DNA from: Oligoflexia bacterium
GTDB taxonomy: Bacteria; Bdellovibrionota; Bacteriovoracia; Bacteriovoracales; Bacteriovoracaceae
Reading direction: 5' to 3'
DNA: 64,000 bases
Assembly (NCBI GenBank): GCA_024229115.1
Contig: JAAEST010000040.1
Location: 248,001-312,000, forward strand
Below, piece after piece: positions 8,935 to 17,754 of this stretch (position 1 is the first letter of the stretch; every line of letters begins with the position of its first letter). Both the position numbers and the translations under genes were made by a program. The notes beneath the pieces are model-generated. The model saw nothing but the letters and a program-made list of their open reading frames with translations. It did not search any database and was not told the origin of the DNA.

Positions 8935-10436
8935 AGATTACCTTAATCAAGCCAAGAATAGGCAGACAAGAAGATTCCTTCTATATCGATGAAGGTAGAA
9001 TGGAACCGTTACAACTAGCTGTTCTTGCAGGAATGACTCCAGATGAATTTGAAGTCAAAATGTTTGATGATCGTTTTGAAGATGTAGACTTTGACGATAA
9101 AACCGATCTTGTTGCCATTACTGTTGAAACATATACGGCCAGAAGGGCCTATGAAATTGCTACAGAGTATCGTTTAAGAGGAATCCCTGTTGTCATGGGA
9201 GGAATGCATGTCACTCTTATTCCTGAAGAAGCGAGTCAGTACTGTGATTCTATTGTTACAGGAGATGCGGGATGGATTTGGCATCAAGTTCTCGCCGACT
9301 TTAAAGAACATCGTAAACTTCGTAAGCATTACAAATCAATTGTTGGCGCTCCTCAGGCCAATAAGTTTTTTCCTGATCGCGGAATATATGCTGACAAGAA
9401 ATATCTCGATGTTGGTCTTATTCAATTCGGAAGAGGATGTAAATTTGCCTGTAGTTTCTGTGCGATTTCAGCTTACTTTAACAAACAACAATTCGTTCGA
9501 GATCTTGAAGATGTCGCTGAAGAAATTAAATCTCTTAATAACAAACTTATCTTCTTTGTTGATGATAATATCGTCGCTGACTTTGAGGCCCTTAAAGACC
9601 TCTGTCGCATTCTAATTCCATTAAAAATTCGCTGGGTAAGCCAAGGTTCAATGGATATGACTAAAGATCCGGAACTAATGGATCTTCTTGTTAAGAGTGG
9701 ATGCATGGGTAATGTTATTGGCTTTGAAACGATTAATAAGTCTAATGCCCGTCAATTAAGAAAAGCTCCTAACTTCTTTCGAAGTGATTTCTCTATGTAT
9801 GAAAAGGAAGTTGGTGTCTTAAGAGATTTTGGGCTTCAAACTTGGGCGGCCTTTACATTAGGTTATGACCACGATACGAAAGAATCTATCCTAGCCACAG
9901 TTGATTATGCGATTAAGCAAAAATTTTGCTTTGCCGCTTTTAATATTCTCGTTCCTTATCCAAATACTCCTCTTTATAAGAAGATGGAAGAAGAAGGACG
10001 ACTCCTCTTTGATGGAAAATGGTGGCTTCATCCTTCCTATCGCTTTAATCACTGTTCTTATAAACCAAAATGTATGAGTCCAGATGAACTCACTGAATTA
10101 TCGTTTACCTGTAAAGAGAAATGGAATAGCTGGAAATCAATTCTCTATCGTTACTTTGATCACAAGACTCATATGAGAAATTTGGTCAAGACAGCGATCT
10201 ATTGGACCTATAATCCAATTTACAGCAAAGAGAATTTCTCTAAGCAAGATATGTACTTTGGTCTCTTCAATCATCTTGATAAGGAGAATAAAATTCTCCA
10301 CGAAAATAAAGAACTACTTTTAAATCCTGATCTTAGTAATATTGGTGATTTGAATCCTAAAATGAAGAATCATAATTTTACAATTGAAGACAATGTGGAT
10401 CTTACTTTAACCTATGAACAAGCTACTTCCCTATAA
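8931..10436 (+). CDS. B12-binding radical SAM enzyme (second of tandem pair)
   Basis: 501 residues, same architecture as the gene before it. The B12-type domain contains TDLVAITVETYTARRAYEIA, and the radical SAM motif is C170-x3-C174-x2-C177 (GCKFACSFC). Its C-terminal region is about 45 residues longer than that of its paralogue. It starts inside an ATGA overlap, so the two are translationally coupled. The pair probably perform successive or alternative radical steps on one substrate. The N-terminal domain lacks an obvious DxHxxG cobalamin ligand motif, as in many members of this class. Confidence 0.9.
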   Translation: MKITLIKPRIGRQEDSFYIDEGRMEPLQLAVLAGMTPDEFEVKMFDDRFEDVDFDDKTDLVAITVETYTARRAYEIATEYRLRGIPVVMGGMHVTLIPEEASQYCDSIVTGDAGWIWHQVLADFKEHRKLRKHYKSIVGAPQANKFFPDRGIYADKKYLDVGLIQFGRGCKFACSFCAISAYFNKQQFVRDLEDVAEEIKSLNNKLIFFVDDNIVADFEALKDLCRILIPLKIRWVSQGSMDMTKDPELMDLLVKSGCMGNVIGFETINKSNARQLRKAPNFFRSDFSMYEKEVGVLRDFGLQTWAAFTLGYDHDTKESILATVDYAIKQKFCFAAFNILVPYPNTPLYKKMEEEGRLLFDGKWWLHPSYRFNHCSYKPKCMSPDELTELSFTCKEKWNSWKSILYRYFDHKTHMRNLVKTAIYWTYNPIYSKENFSKQDMYFGLFNHLDKENKILHENKELLLNPDLSNIGDLNPKMKNHNFTIEDNVDLTLTYEQATSL

Positions 10437-11241
10437 GCAAGATATTTACACTTTGTTCATGATGAGTCTTTGTACTTATCTTCTTTATGCACCTCAGTTT
10501 ATTGAACTAACTCTCCTACAGTCATTTTTCTGGTTATTTTTGAGTCTTATCGTTAACTTCATCGTCAATCTTATCAATCATAACCACTCTCATGTTGGAA
10601 CATTTGGATATCGACCTTTAAATATTTTCTTCGACTTTTGGCTTACCCTCAATAGAGGGGCTTCAGCGATCTTCATCAAGATCATTCACAATATTAATCA
10701 TCATACTCATTCTGGAACTGATCAAGATTGGTTTTGCCCTGAGAATGAAGGCAAGGGAAGATTAATCTTTCGCCCCCTCGTCTATCTCAAGCAAACGCTC
10801 AAACGATTTAGAGAAGGTGCAAGATCATATTATGATCAGATGCCAAAGGCCTTTAATAAACAAAGAAAGTTAGAGAATATTTTTATCATTACTGTCATTC
10901 TCTTTTGTCTTTATAATAATTGGAAGGCATTTATCGTTTTTGTTTTTATTCCTTGGTATTTTGGAAATATGTTTCTTGTTATTACCAATCTCATTTTTCA
11001 CAAAAATGCCCTTCCTCATGACAAATACAATATCAGCTACAATTATGTTGGCCGCTTTGAAAATATTATTTTTCTCAATGGAGGATACCATACCGCCCAT
11101 CATCTCAAACCCAATGTCCACTGGTCCCAACTAAAAGAGTTGCACGACCAAGAGGTCGCCCCTAAAATTAAAGATGAGTATGTAAAAGACAGTATGTTTA
11201 CTCACTTTAAAGAAGAATATTTTAAATTAGGTTACGAATAG
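10414..11241 (+). CDS. Membrane fatty acid desaturase/hydroxylase-like enzyme
   Basis: 275 residues with four or so membrane segments and the His boxes of diiron membrane desaturases. These are NHNHSH near residue 54, HNINHHTHSG near residue 92, and GGYHTAHHLKPNVHW near residue 225. Such enzymes use O2 and a diiron centre to desaturate or hydroxylate acyl or isoprenoid chains in the membrane. It overlaps the preceding radical SAM gene by 23 bp and is followed after two bases by the Rieske oxygenase. The regiochemistry and the substrate cannot be read from sequence. Confidence 0.87.
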   Translation: MNKLLPYKQDIYTLFMMSLCTYLLYAPQFIELTLLQSFFWLFLSLIVNFIVNLINHNHSHVGTFGYRPLNIFFDFWLTLNRGASAIFIKIIHNINHHTHSGTDQDWFCPENEGKGRLIFRPLVYLKQTLKRFREGARSYYDQMPKAFNKQRKLENIFIITVILFCLYNNWKAFIVFVFIPWYFGNMFLVITNLIFHKNALPHDKYNISYNYVGRFENIIFLNGGYHTAHHLKPNVHWSQLKELHDQEVAPKIKDEYVKDSMFTHFKEEYFKLGYE

Positions 11242-11243
11242 GC

Positions 11244-12233
11244 ATGAACAGAGAAGAACTCTTCGAATATTTTCCTGAATCTTGGTACCCACTGTGTTTA
11301 TCAGATGAAATTGGCAAAAATGAAGTAAAAACAATTAAGGCCTTTTCTAGTGAGATTGTTTGCTATCGAAATCAAGATGGTAAGGCAGCTATTATCAAAC
11401 AGTACTGTCCTCACATGGGAACGAACCTATCGAATGCTAAGGTAACATCTAAAGGACTAGAGTGTCCTTTTCATCTAAGAACTTTTGATACACATGGAAA
11501 GTGTCTTGGAATGTATCAACATGATAAGATTCCTGCCAATGCTCACACTCAGTCATTAAGTGTGGTAGAAAAGTTTGGAATCATCTTTGTCTATTTTGGT
11601 AATGAGCCTAAATTTGAATTTCCTAAGTTTTCGAGACTTGAAAACCAAGAGGAATATCGCTCATCTTTTGTGGCTAACTATAATCTAAATACTCCTTATC
11701 AATCACTTCTTTTTAATGGGTTTGATACTCATCATCTTGGTTGTATTCATAGTCGCGTTGTTTCAGACAATCCCATTTTCAAAGTTGAGAATGATTATCT
11801 TTTAACAGCCGAATATTCAATGAAAGTTCTTCCTAATACTTTCTATGACAAAATTGTTGGATTAATTAATACCAAGGAAAATCACGTTCGCTTAGAATGT
11901 TGGGGCGGAAATTTCCTCATCATTACACTAAAAGATACAAAGGATAATATTCTTATTACCTCTTTACCTATCAGTAGAAACAAGTCTCGAATCTTTTTAA
12001 CGAGTATGTCTACACCAGTTGGAGCTATCAAAGGTCTCTTTCAGAGTTTTAGATTAAAAATTTCAACGATTCTAGGAGTTGAGTTTTTAAAGCCTGATAT
12101 TAGAATCATCAATGATATGAAACCAGAGATTCGAGGTCTTTACAATGAGCTTGACCCCGGAGTCGTTAGCTTTTGGCAATACTGGGACAAGCTTCCTAGA
12201 AATCCTGACTTTCAGAAGTCTTTTCTTTTTTAA
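11244..12233 (+). CDS. Rieske non-haem iron oxygenase
   Basis: 329 residues. The Rieske [2Fe-2S] ligands are C55-x-H57 and C74-x2-H77 (CPHMG ... CPFH). The mononuclear iron site is D161-x2-H164-x4-H169 (FDTHHLGCIH). Both are complete, so an active oxygenase is expected. The general shape (small N-terminal Rieske domain, START-like catalytic domain) resembles sterol/steroid and chlorophyllide-type Rieske oxygenases. No dedicated reductase or ferredoxin gene is in the window. It is the last gene of the operon, and its end overlaps the convergent PAP2 gene by 38 bp. Confidence 0.9.
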   Translation: MNREELFEYFPESWYPLCLSDEIGKNEVKTIKAFSSEIVCYRNQDGKAAIIKQYCPHMGTNLSNAKVTSKGLECPFHLRTFDTHGKCLGMYQHDKIPANAHTQSLSVVEKFGIIFVYFGNEPKFEFPKFSRLENQEEYRSSFVANYNLNTPYQSLLFNGFDTHHLGCIHSRVVSDNPIFKVENDYLLTAEYSMKVLPNTFYDKIVGLINTKENHVRLECWGGNFLIITLKDTKDNILITSLPISRNKSRIFLTSMSTPVGAIKGLFQSFRLKISTILGVEFLKPDIRIINDMKPEIRGLYNELDPGVVSFWQYWDKLPRNPDFQKSFLF

Positions 12234-12843
12234 TAAATTTAAGATAAATTTTATAAGTCAGAAAAGCTAGCATGAGTCCTGCAGGTATATCTAGTATATG
12301 ATGCTGGTGAACAAGAACAACGGAAGCACAAATAAGTGCTAACCATGTCAATAAAAGTAGAAAGTATTTTCTATGATCTCTATAAATAAACCAAATTCCT
12401 AAACTTGCATAAGTCACATGCATTGAAGGAAGAAGATTGTGCGGCTTATCTATAGAATACAAAATATCATAAAGTAATTGAAAGTGTTCATGAACCTCTG
12501 GTCTTGGAAATCCCAGTTCTGTAGGAAAGATAAGAAAGACCGGTGCCGCCAAGGTAATTGAAATCATCATTGTCTTGGCATAGTCCTTCATCGAATCAAC
12601 AGAAAGAACAAATAATACAATCATAAGTAAGATATCGAGACTTCGATAAAAAATCATCATTAGAGGCCAATGAGGAATTTTTAACTCCCAATCAAAATAG
12701 AATTGATAGAGATGGCCTTGCAACGAAGCATAGTGATTACATAAACCATAAACGAGAACAAAAAATCCCATGGCCATTCCTTGCCATAGTAGATAGTTCT
12801 TAAATTTCTCTTTAAATGTCTCCTTGAATGAACTACTGACCAT
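12196..12843 (-). CDS. PAP2-family membrane phosphatase
   Basis: 215 residues with about six membrane segments. The acid phosphatase signature is split as PSMHV near residue 140 and SVVLVHQHHILDIPAG near residue 175, containing the catalytic His residues. The LLPSMHVTYA form resembles the inositolphosphotransferase/AUR1-like PAP2 branch. Substrates are usually lipid phosphates or undecaprenyl pyrophosphate. It overlaps the DUF4105-like lipoprotein gene upstream by 11 bp, so the two form a minus-strand pair embedded between the two desaturase sets. Confidence 0.87.
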   Translation of the reverse strand: MVSSSFKETFKEKFKNYLLWQGMAMGFFVLVYGLCNHYASLQGHLYQFYFDWELKIPHWPLMMIFYRSLDILLMIVLFVLSVDSMKDYAKTMMISITLAAPVFLIFPTELGFPRPEVHEHFQLLYDILYSIDKPHNLLPSMHVTYASLGIWFIYRDHRKYFLLLLTWLALICASVVLVHQHHILDIPAGLMLAFLTYKIYLKFIKKEKTSESQDF

Positions 12844-13555
12844 ATTTCTCTAACTTAACCATCTTATTTTGAAGTTCGATATAGTTACTTTTATCAAGTC
12901 TTTCATAGCGATAGTTTATTTTCCCTACTGATTTAAGATAAGGGACAACCTCTACTGGAAAAACAACCTCATCTCCATTTATTTTCTCTTCCACTGAAGC
13001 AAGTAATCTTAACAGCAGTGCGGTACAACTATTTCTTCTGAATGAATAAGGACCAGGAATAGTTGGGTCTTTAATCCAAGACTTCATCACATCTGCTAAT
13101 CTCTTTCTTTGTTCCTTACTTAAAGGAAGAATATAACGATCAATATAGCGATCTTCTTTGACAAGATAATCATTGATGTAATTTTCCCATTTATCAATAA
13201 TTGGGAGGACTTCATAGCCTCCGTAGTATGCTTTTAGATTATCTAGATTAAAGTCATTAAAGTCTGCAATGAAGCTCACTCCAAGATCTTGATCAGGAGA
13301 TTTTCCCGAGCCTACAAAGCGAATTAAAACATGCCCAAGCCATTGATAATAGATTTCTCCAGCTTGCACATAGACAACTTCAACCCCATCGATTTTAAAA
13401 TCTGAAGAAAGAACAAGGTCTGACATTTTTTTCACTGAATCTAGAAATTTCTGATTCTCTGTTTCAAATTTTAAAAGCTCTTCTTTAGTAGGTGGTTCTT
13501 TAGAACATCCTAAAAGAGTGACTAAAATCATCAACATAATCGACATATTTTTCAT
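12833..13555 (-). CDS. DUF4105-like lipoprotein
   Basis: 240 residues starting with a lipoprotein signal (MLMILVTLLGC, then SKEPP), so it is probably anchored in the envelope. The body contains IYYQWLGHVLIRFVG, ADFNDFNLDNLKAYYGGY, and RRNSCTALLLRLLA. This pattern of His/Arg near the start, a variable central part, and a Ser/Cys-centred helix matches the DUF4105/Lnb-type periplasmic domain. The function of that family is not established for this lineage. It is transcribed ahead of the PAP2 gene and away from the second desaturase. Confidence 0.65.
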   Translation of the reverse strand: MKNMSIMLMILVTLLGCSKEPPTKEELLKFETENQKFLDSVKKMSDLVLSSDFKIDGVEVVYVQAGEIYYQWLGHVLIRFVGSGKSPDQDLGVSFIADFNDFNLDNLKAYYGGYEVLPIIDKWENYINDYLVKEDRYIDRYILPLSKEQRKRLADVMKSWIKDPTIPGPYSFRRNSCTALLLRLLASVEEKINGDEVVFPVEVVPYLKSVGKINYRYERLDKSNYIELQNKMVKLEKYGQ

Positions 13556-13573
13556 GCTATAATTTTATCCTGT

Positions 13574-14560
13574 ATGAAAGTGAATACCAACCACAAACCG
13601 ACAGTTCTGAACCTCTTTGTTGCAGCTTTTAGTTATAGTTGTGCCATCTTCTTTTTGTATAAAGTTAGTCACGAAACTTCTTGGGGAATAAAGTTTCTTT
13701 GGGCCATTGCATTTGGACTTATTAATAACACTATCTTCTCCCTTCTTCATGAGTCTGTTCATAGTGCTTTTTCAAAGAACAGAAATGTTAATGATTGGTT
13801 TGGAAGAATATCTGCAGCATTTTTTCCGACATCCTTTACCATGCAGCAAATTTTTCACCTAGGTCATCATAAAAGAAATAGGACTGATGCTGAACTCTTT
13901 GATCAATTCTATCCCACAGATAATATTTGGATGAAGAGATTTATTATCTACACTTTGCTAACAGGTTTTTATTGGCCTAGCTCCCCCTTCGCAAATTTAG
14001 TTTTCCTAGTTTGTCCTTGGCTTTTTAAAGAAGAGAAATTTAGAAAGAACGACCTCATGGCCAAGAGTAGTTTTGATGATATGTTAACTGGGCTTGATCG
14101 AAAGAGTGCTCCTCATTTTAAGATGAGATTAGAGATTCTCTTTTCTATTACTATTCAAGTTGGACTTATCTATTTCCTCAATATTAGCCTTGGCGAATGG
14201 TTTTTGGCCTATTGGACATTTGCCATTCTTTGGTCAAGTCTTCAATATACTGACCATGCTTGGTCAAAAAGAGATATTCGTGAAGGAGCTTGGAACTTTA
14301 AAGTAAGTAAGCTTACCCATCTTATCTGGTTGAATTATCATTACCATCTCAACCATCATCGTCATCCCAATGTTTCTTGGTATTATCTTTCTAAGATTTC
14401 CAAAGAAGATGACCCAAATCCAAGTTTTTGGGAAATCTATTTTAAGCTCTGGAAAGGCCCTACTCCAGTCACTGAAGAAAATCCTGCTTTAACAGATAAT
14501 TTCCACAAAGAAATCTATGAAGGAACATCAATTCATGACTACAAGGAACAACAGTCATGA
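13574..14560 (+). CDS. Membrane fatty acid desaturase (second)
   Basis: 328 residues with the three His boxes of the membrane desaturase superfamily: HESVHSAF near residue 58, HLGHHKRNR near residue 97, and HYHLNHHRHPNVSW near residue 256. It is predicted to introduce a double bond or hydroxyl into an acyl or related chain at the inner membrane. It is not a close repeat of the desaturase at 10.4 kb, so the two probably act at different positions or on different substrates. The next gene starts in its last four bases (ATGA overlap). Confidence 0.87.
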   Translation: MKVNTNHKPTVLNLFVAAFSYSCAIFFLYKVSHETSWGIKFLWAIAFGLINNTIFSLLHESVHSAFSKNRNVNDWFGRISAAFFPTSFTMQQIFHLGHHKRNRTDAELFDQFYPTDNIWMKRFIIYTLLTGFYWPSSPFANLVFLVCPWLFKEEKFRKNDLMAKSSFDDMLTGLDRKSAPHFKMRLEILFSITIQVGLIYFLNISLGEWFLAYWTFAILWSSLQYTDHAWSKRDIREGAWNFKVSKLTHLIWLNYHYHLNHHRHPNVSWYYLSKISKEDDPNPSFWEIYFKLWKGPTPVTEENPALTDNFHKEIYEGTSIHDYKEQQS

Positions 14561-15402
14561 TGGTTGTTCTTCTTGTTGGAACTATCTTTCTAATTTTTGG
14601 AGTTCTCTTTTCATTACTCTATCTACATTTCTTAAATAATGCCAAAACACTGCCAGCGAAAGTCTATGCTATCGAAAAATATATCTCAAAAACAAGATCA
14701 AGAAATAGCAGCTCTAGTTCTGTATTTTATAGACCAATTATTCAATATAATTTCCAAGGTAATGAGGTTCTCTTTCAAACTTCCTATGGCTCAAGTCAAG
14801 TTCATCATGAGATCGGACAACGAGTAAAAGTACTCTCTTTGAATAAGGGTGAAGAATATGTACGTCTGAAAGGAAAGATCGCCATTATTTTTCCTCTCAT
14901 CTTCATCGTAATAGGACTCGGTCTTCTTACTTTTTTCTTCCTTCAAAAACATAGTCTTAACTTTATTATTCTAAGTGTTTCTTTATCATTAACTGGGCCT
15001 CTTATTCTGTACTTTCAGCTAAAAAGAAAGAACCTATTTGATCAAATGATTGACCATGCCCTCAAGACAAAAGTATTAACAGACGATGATCTTGCAAAGA
15101 AAACGATTTTTAAAAGCAACGCTGAATTAAACAAAGAGCTTAATAAGAATTTTAAAATTGGCTTTATTATGACTCTTATTTTCCTTGCTCCCTGCCTCTA
15201 TGGAGTTAACTACTTTTACTCGAAAACAAAACCTGAAAATATCGAGAAGATAAAAATATTCTTTTCTGATTTCTCTCAATGGAAGATTTTTCAAACAATC
15301 GATATTAATAGAGACAAGGAGTTTCTAGGCTTCCTAATTCTTTCATTTTTCTCATTAATGCTAATTTACAGTCTTATTTTTCAAGTAAAGAACAGAAAAT
15401 AG
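14557..15402 (+). CDS. DUF3592-like membrane protein
   Basis: 281 residues. An N-terminal membrane segment is followed by a beta-rich loop domain (VFYRPIIQYNFQGNEVLFQTSYGSS, then GQRVKVLSLNKGEEYVRL), the recognisable DUF3592 pattern. Two hydrophobic segments come next, and one more pair lies near the C-terminus. Function is unknown. It is translationally coupled to the desaturase, so a role in the same membrane process is likely. A tRNA-Leu gene follows after about 70 bases. Confidence 0.65.
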   Translation: MMVVLLVGTIFLIFGVLFSLLYLHFLNNAKTLPAKVYAIEKYISKTRSRNSSSSSVFYRPIIQYNFQGNEVLFQTSYGSSQVHHEIGQRVKVLSLNKGEEYVRLKGKIAIIFPLIFIVIGLGLLTFFFLQKHSLNFIILSVSLSLTGPLILYFQLKRKNLFDQMIDHALKTKVLTDDDLAKKTIFKSNAELNKELNKNFKIGFIMTLIFLAPCLYGVNYFYSKTKPENIEKIKIFFSDFSQWKIFQTIDINRDKEFLGFLILSFFSLMLIYSLIFQVKNRK

Positions 15403-15474
15403 CCACTTTGACGGCTTGCTAAATGTATTTAGCTATTCATTTTCCATAGAAAAACAGCTAAGATTATCGTCGAT

Positions 15475-15560
15475 GGCCCGGTGGTGGAATGGTAGACACA
15501 GCGGATTCAAAATCCGCCGGTAGCAATACTGTGCGAGTTCAAGTCTCGCCCGGGCCACCA
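15475..15560 (+). tRNA. tRNA-Leu (anticodon CAA)
   Basis: 86 nt with CCA encoded. The acceptor stem GGCCCGG/CCGGGCC, the anticodon stem GCGGA/TCCGC with loop TTCAAAA (anticodon CAA), the long variable arm, and the T-arm GTTCAAGTC are all present. The long variable arm and discriminator A are typical of tRNA-Leu. Confidence 0.97.
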
Positions 15561-15572
15561 CTCGAACTAGAG

Positions 15573-15593
15573 AAAGCAAATGATTTTGCTTTT
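15573..15593 (+). terminator. Weak intrinsic terminator after tRNA-Leu(CAA)
   Basis: AAAGCAAA (15573-15580) pairs with TTTGCTTT (15585-15592) around a TGAT loop, 12 bases after the tRNA. The stem is AT-rich and the T-run is short, so it is a weak candidate. Confidence 0.4.
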
Positions 15594-15615
15594 GGTTAGT
15601 GAGAGATGAGCGACC

Positions 15616-16959
15616 TCATTGACAGTGAAAGAGCATAAAGTAAGCTGAGCGATCAAGCCATTTAAATGCATTGAAATGAATAATCCAGCTTGGATAAGAT
15701 GAATGAAGAAGTTCACACCTAGCTAGTGAATCTTCTCGTTCCTTAAATTGATGATACTTAGTTGAAAGAACAAATTGCTCTACGATTCCTTCTGAAATTA
15801 CTGTTTCTATTTTTTGTTTTTGATAGAAAGGCATCGTGAACTCAAATTTGGGTAAGCTCTTATCAAGAACTTGTACCCTCTTAATACCTTGGTCATAAAT
15901 TTCTTCGTATAGCTTTATTTCTTTTGAAATAGGTGTGAACATAACTTTTGCAAGAATCATGAAATTAACAATGAGAGTAAATTTAATCAACTTAGAATTT
16001 ATCTTTAATTCTGATCTCATCACAATAAAAATGATGGCGGCAAGAATATAGTTAAACATTAAGAATCGAACTTCCTTATGAGGAATCAAAGAGTGAATCA
16101 CCAGGAAAGATAGGAATGCATATCCGTAGAAGTCGATTTTCTCTTTCTTATAGTACTTAAAAAGTCCAAAGTATAAGAGAATTGAGATGGGAGGAATTCC
16201 AACGAGCAAACCTTTTAATAAATAATACCAAAAGGGTGCCGTCCCAAAGTTTGAAGCCTTAGAATTTAAGATATTCTCTCTAAAATAACTATATGGAGTA
16301 AAAACAGTTTCCCCATAACCCCAGCTATCAATGATCAGACCAACTCCAATAAACAGAAGGACTGAAAAAGAATGAATTAAGAACGACTTTATATCTCTTC
16401 GTTTTATAAGGCTCCATATATTTACAAAGAGAATGGCTACTCCCATTTGATATCTAGCTAAAAAGCTTAAACCAAAAAAAAGTCCTGAAACAAATGGGCC
16501 TTTCACTTTTTCTTTTTCAGATAGGAAGAAATAACTACCAAAGAGAAATAATGATGTAGAAAGACTTTCAGAGCTTGTTCGAACTAAGAAAAATGGAACA
16601 AACCAAATTAAAATGACATAAAGAAGTGATTTTTGGATATCTTCTTTTAAATCAAATGTATCTAAACACTTTTTAATGGCAAAGATTCCTAAGACTCCAT
16701 TAAACAATCGTATTAAGAAGGCCTGTGAAAATGGATCTAAGAAAGAAAAAGGCTTCAACAAAAAATAATAAAGGGCAGGCTGAAACCATGACCTAATCTT
16801 AAGATTAAAGTCCCAGTTAAAGATGGAGAGGTCAGTATAACCACCCATTTTTAAATTAATAAGTTCTAAAATCTGGTAGTGCTCGTCAGGATGTAGAAAA
16901 CCCGCTGAAAAAAATGAACAAACAAGAATTATAATTAAAGATAGAATAAGAGGATTCAC
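15616..16959 (-). CDS. GT22/Alg9-like membrane glycosyltransferase
   Basis: 447 residues with about ten membrane segments. The N-terminal HPDEHYQILE motif on the first outside loop is the acidic HPDE/HxDE signature of the GPI/ALG mannosyltransferase (GT22) family. It is followed by a conserved-looking RSWFQPALYY loop. Such enzymes use polyprenyl-phosphate sugars. It starts within an ATGA overlap with the upstream methyltransferase, so the two form an operon. Glycan acceptor and sugar are unknown. Confidence 0.75.
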   Translation of the reverse strand: MNPLILSLIIILVCSFFSAGFLHPDEHYQILELINLKMGGYTDLSIFNWDFNLKIRSWFQPALYYFLLKPFSFLDPFSQAFLIRLFNGVLGIFAIKKCLDTFDLKEDIQKSLLYVILIWFVPFFLVRTSSESLSTSLFLFGSYFFLSEKEKVKGPFVSGLFFGLSFLARYQMGVAILFVNIWSLIKRRDIKSFLIHSFSVLLFIGVGLIIDSWGYGETVFTPYSYFRENILNSKASNFGTAPFWYYLLKGLLVGIPPISILLYFGLFKYYKKEKIDFYGYAFLSFLVIHSLIPHKEVRFLMFNYILAAIIFIVMRSELKINSKLIKFTLIVNFMILAKVMFTPISKEIKLYEEIYDQGIKRVQVLDKSLPKFEFTMPFYQKQKIETVISEGIVEQFVLSTKYHQFKEREDSLARCELLHSSYPSWIIHFNAFKWLDRSAYFMLFHCQ

Positions 16960-17723
16960 GACTTCTTCTTTCCTACTACTAAAAAGGTATCTCTTCGATA
17001 GTGAACCTTTCCATCAACGAAGACAATTTCAAGATCTAAGTATTCAAATAATTCGACAATCTCTTTCTCTGTCCAAACATGATGGTGGATACTCGCAGAG
17101 TTTAGCAACTCCTCTCTTTCCATATGCTTATAATGTTCTGGCATTAATCCCTTCTCTACGACATTTTGGAACCAGTCATCAAAATGTGTTGGATCATTAT
17201 AGGGAACATCATTTTGATAATCTTCGATCAAATGATCTAACGATGTTACTTTTCGTAAACTATCATTAGTTCTTTCCTTATGCGGTAGAAAAAGAAAGAT
17301 ATGCCCACCAACCTTTAAAACTCTTAACCATTCTTTTAAGGCCTTAATAGGATTCGCGATATGCTCTAAAACGTGCTCGTTTAGTAAAAAATCAAAAGTT
17401 CCATCTGGATAAGGAATTTCATCGCCTTTAAAAAATACTTTCGCAATTGAACCGTGAACTCCATGCTCACTAAAAGCATCTGAAAGAACTGTCCTCTCAG
17501 TCGGGGCAATAGTTCTGGCACCACAGCCTATTTCTAAACCATAGCCTTCGCCTGCATACTTTTTAATGAGAGATCGAGAATAGCTTCTTCTATGAGGTCT
17601 ATTGAGGAATTGATAAAAGGCCTTAAGCCCCCTATCTTTATAGAGATTCTTGAAATAATGCAAAAAGTCATTATTTTCGAATTTGTAATCACTTAACTCT
17701 AAGTGCTTATCATTGCTACTCAT
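16956..17723 (-). CDS. SAM-dependent methyltransferase (class I)
   Basis: 255 residues. The SAM-binding motif I is GLEIGCGA near residue 60, motif II region is GTFDFLLNEHVLEHI, and motif IV is LKVGGHIFLFLPHK. This is a Methyltransf_11 fold. A long C-terminal part with WTEKEIVELFEYL follows. Coupling to the GT22-like gene suggests methylation of a surface glycan or its precursor, but this is inferred from context. Confidence 0.82.
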   Translation of the reverse strand: MSSNDKHLELSDYKFENNDFLHYFKNLYKDRGLKAFYQFLNRPHRRSYSRSLIKKYAGEGYGLEIGCGARTIAPTERTVLSDAFSEHGVHGSIAKVFFKGDEIPYPDGTFDFLLNEHVLEHIANPIKALKEWLRVLKVGGHIFLFLPHKERTNDSLRKVTSLDHLIEDYQNDVPYNDPTHFDDWFQNVVEKGLMPEHYKHMEREELLNSASIHHHVWTEKEIVELFEYLDLEIVFVDGKVHYRRDTFLVVGKKKS

Positions 17724-17754
17724 GTAGTGATTATACTGATAAGAACATTCTTTA

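Noticed and set aside
7570-10436. Assignment of the radical SAM pair to hopanoid HpnJ/HpnR-type enzymes
   Set aside because: No squalene-hopene cyclase or other hopanoid gene is in the window, and the shared motifs are general to B12-radical SAM proteins.
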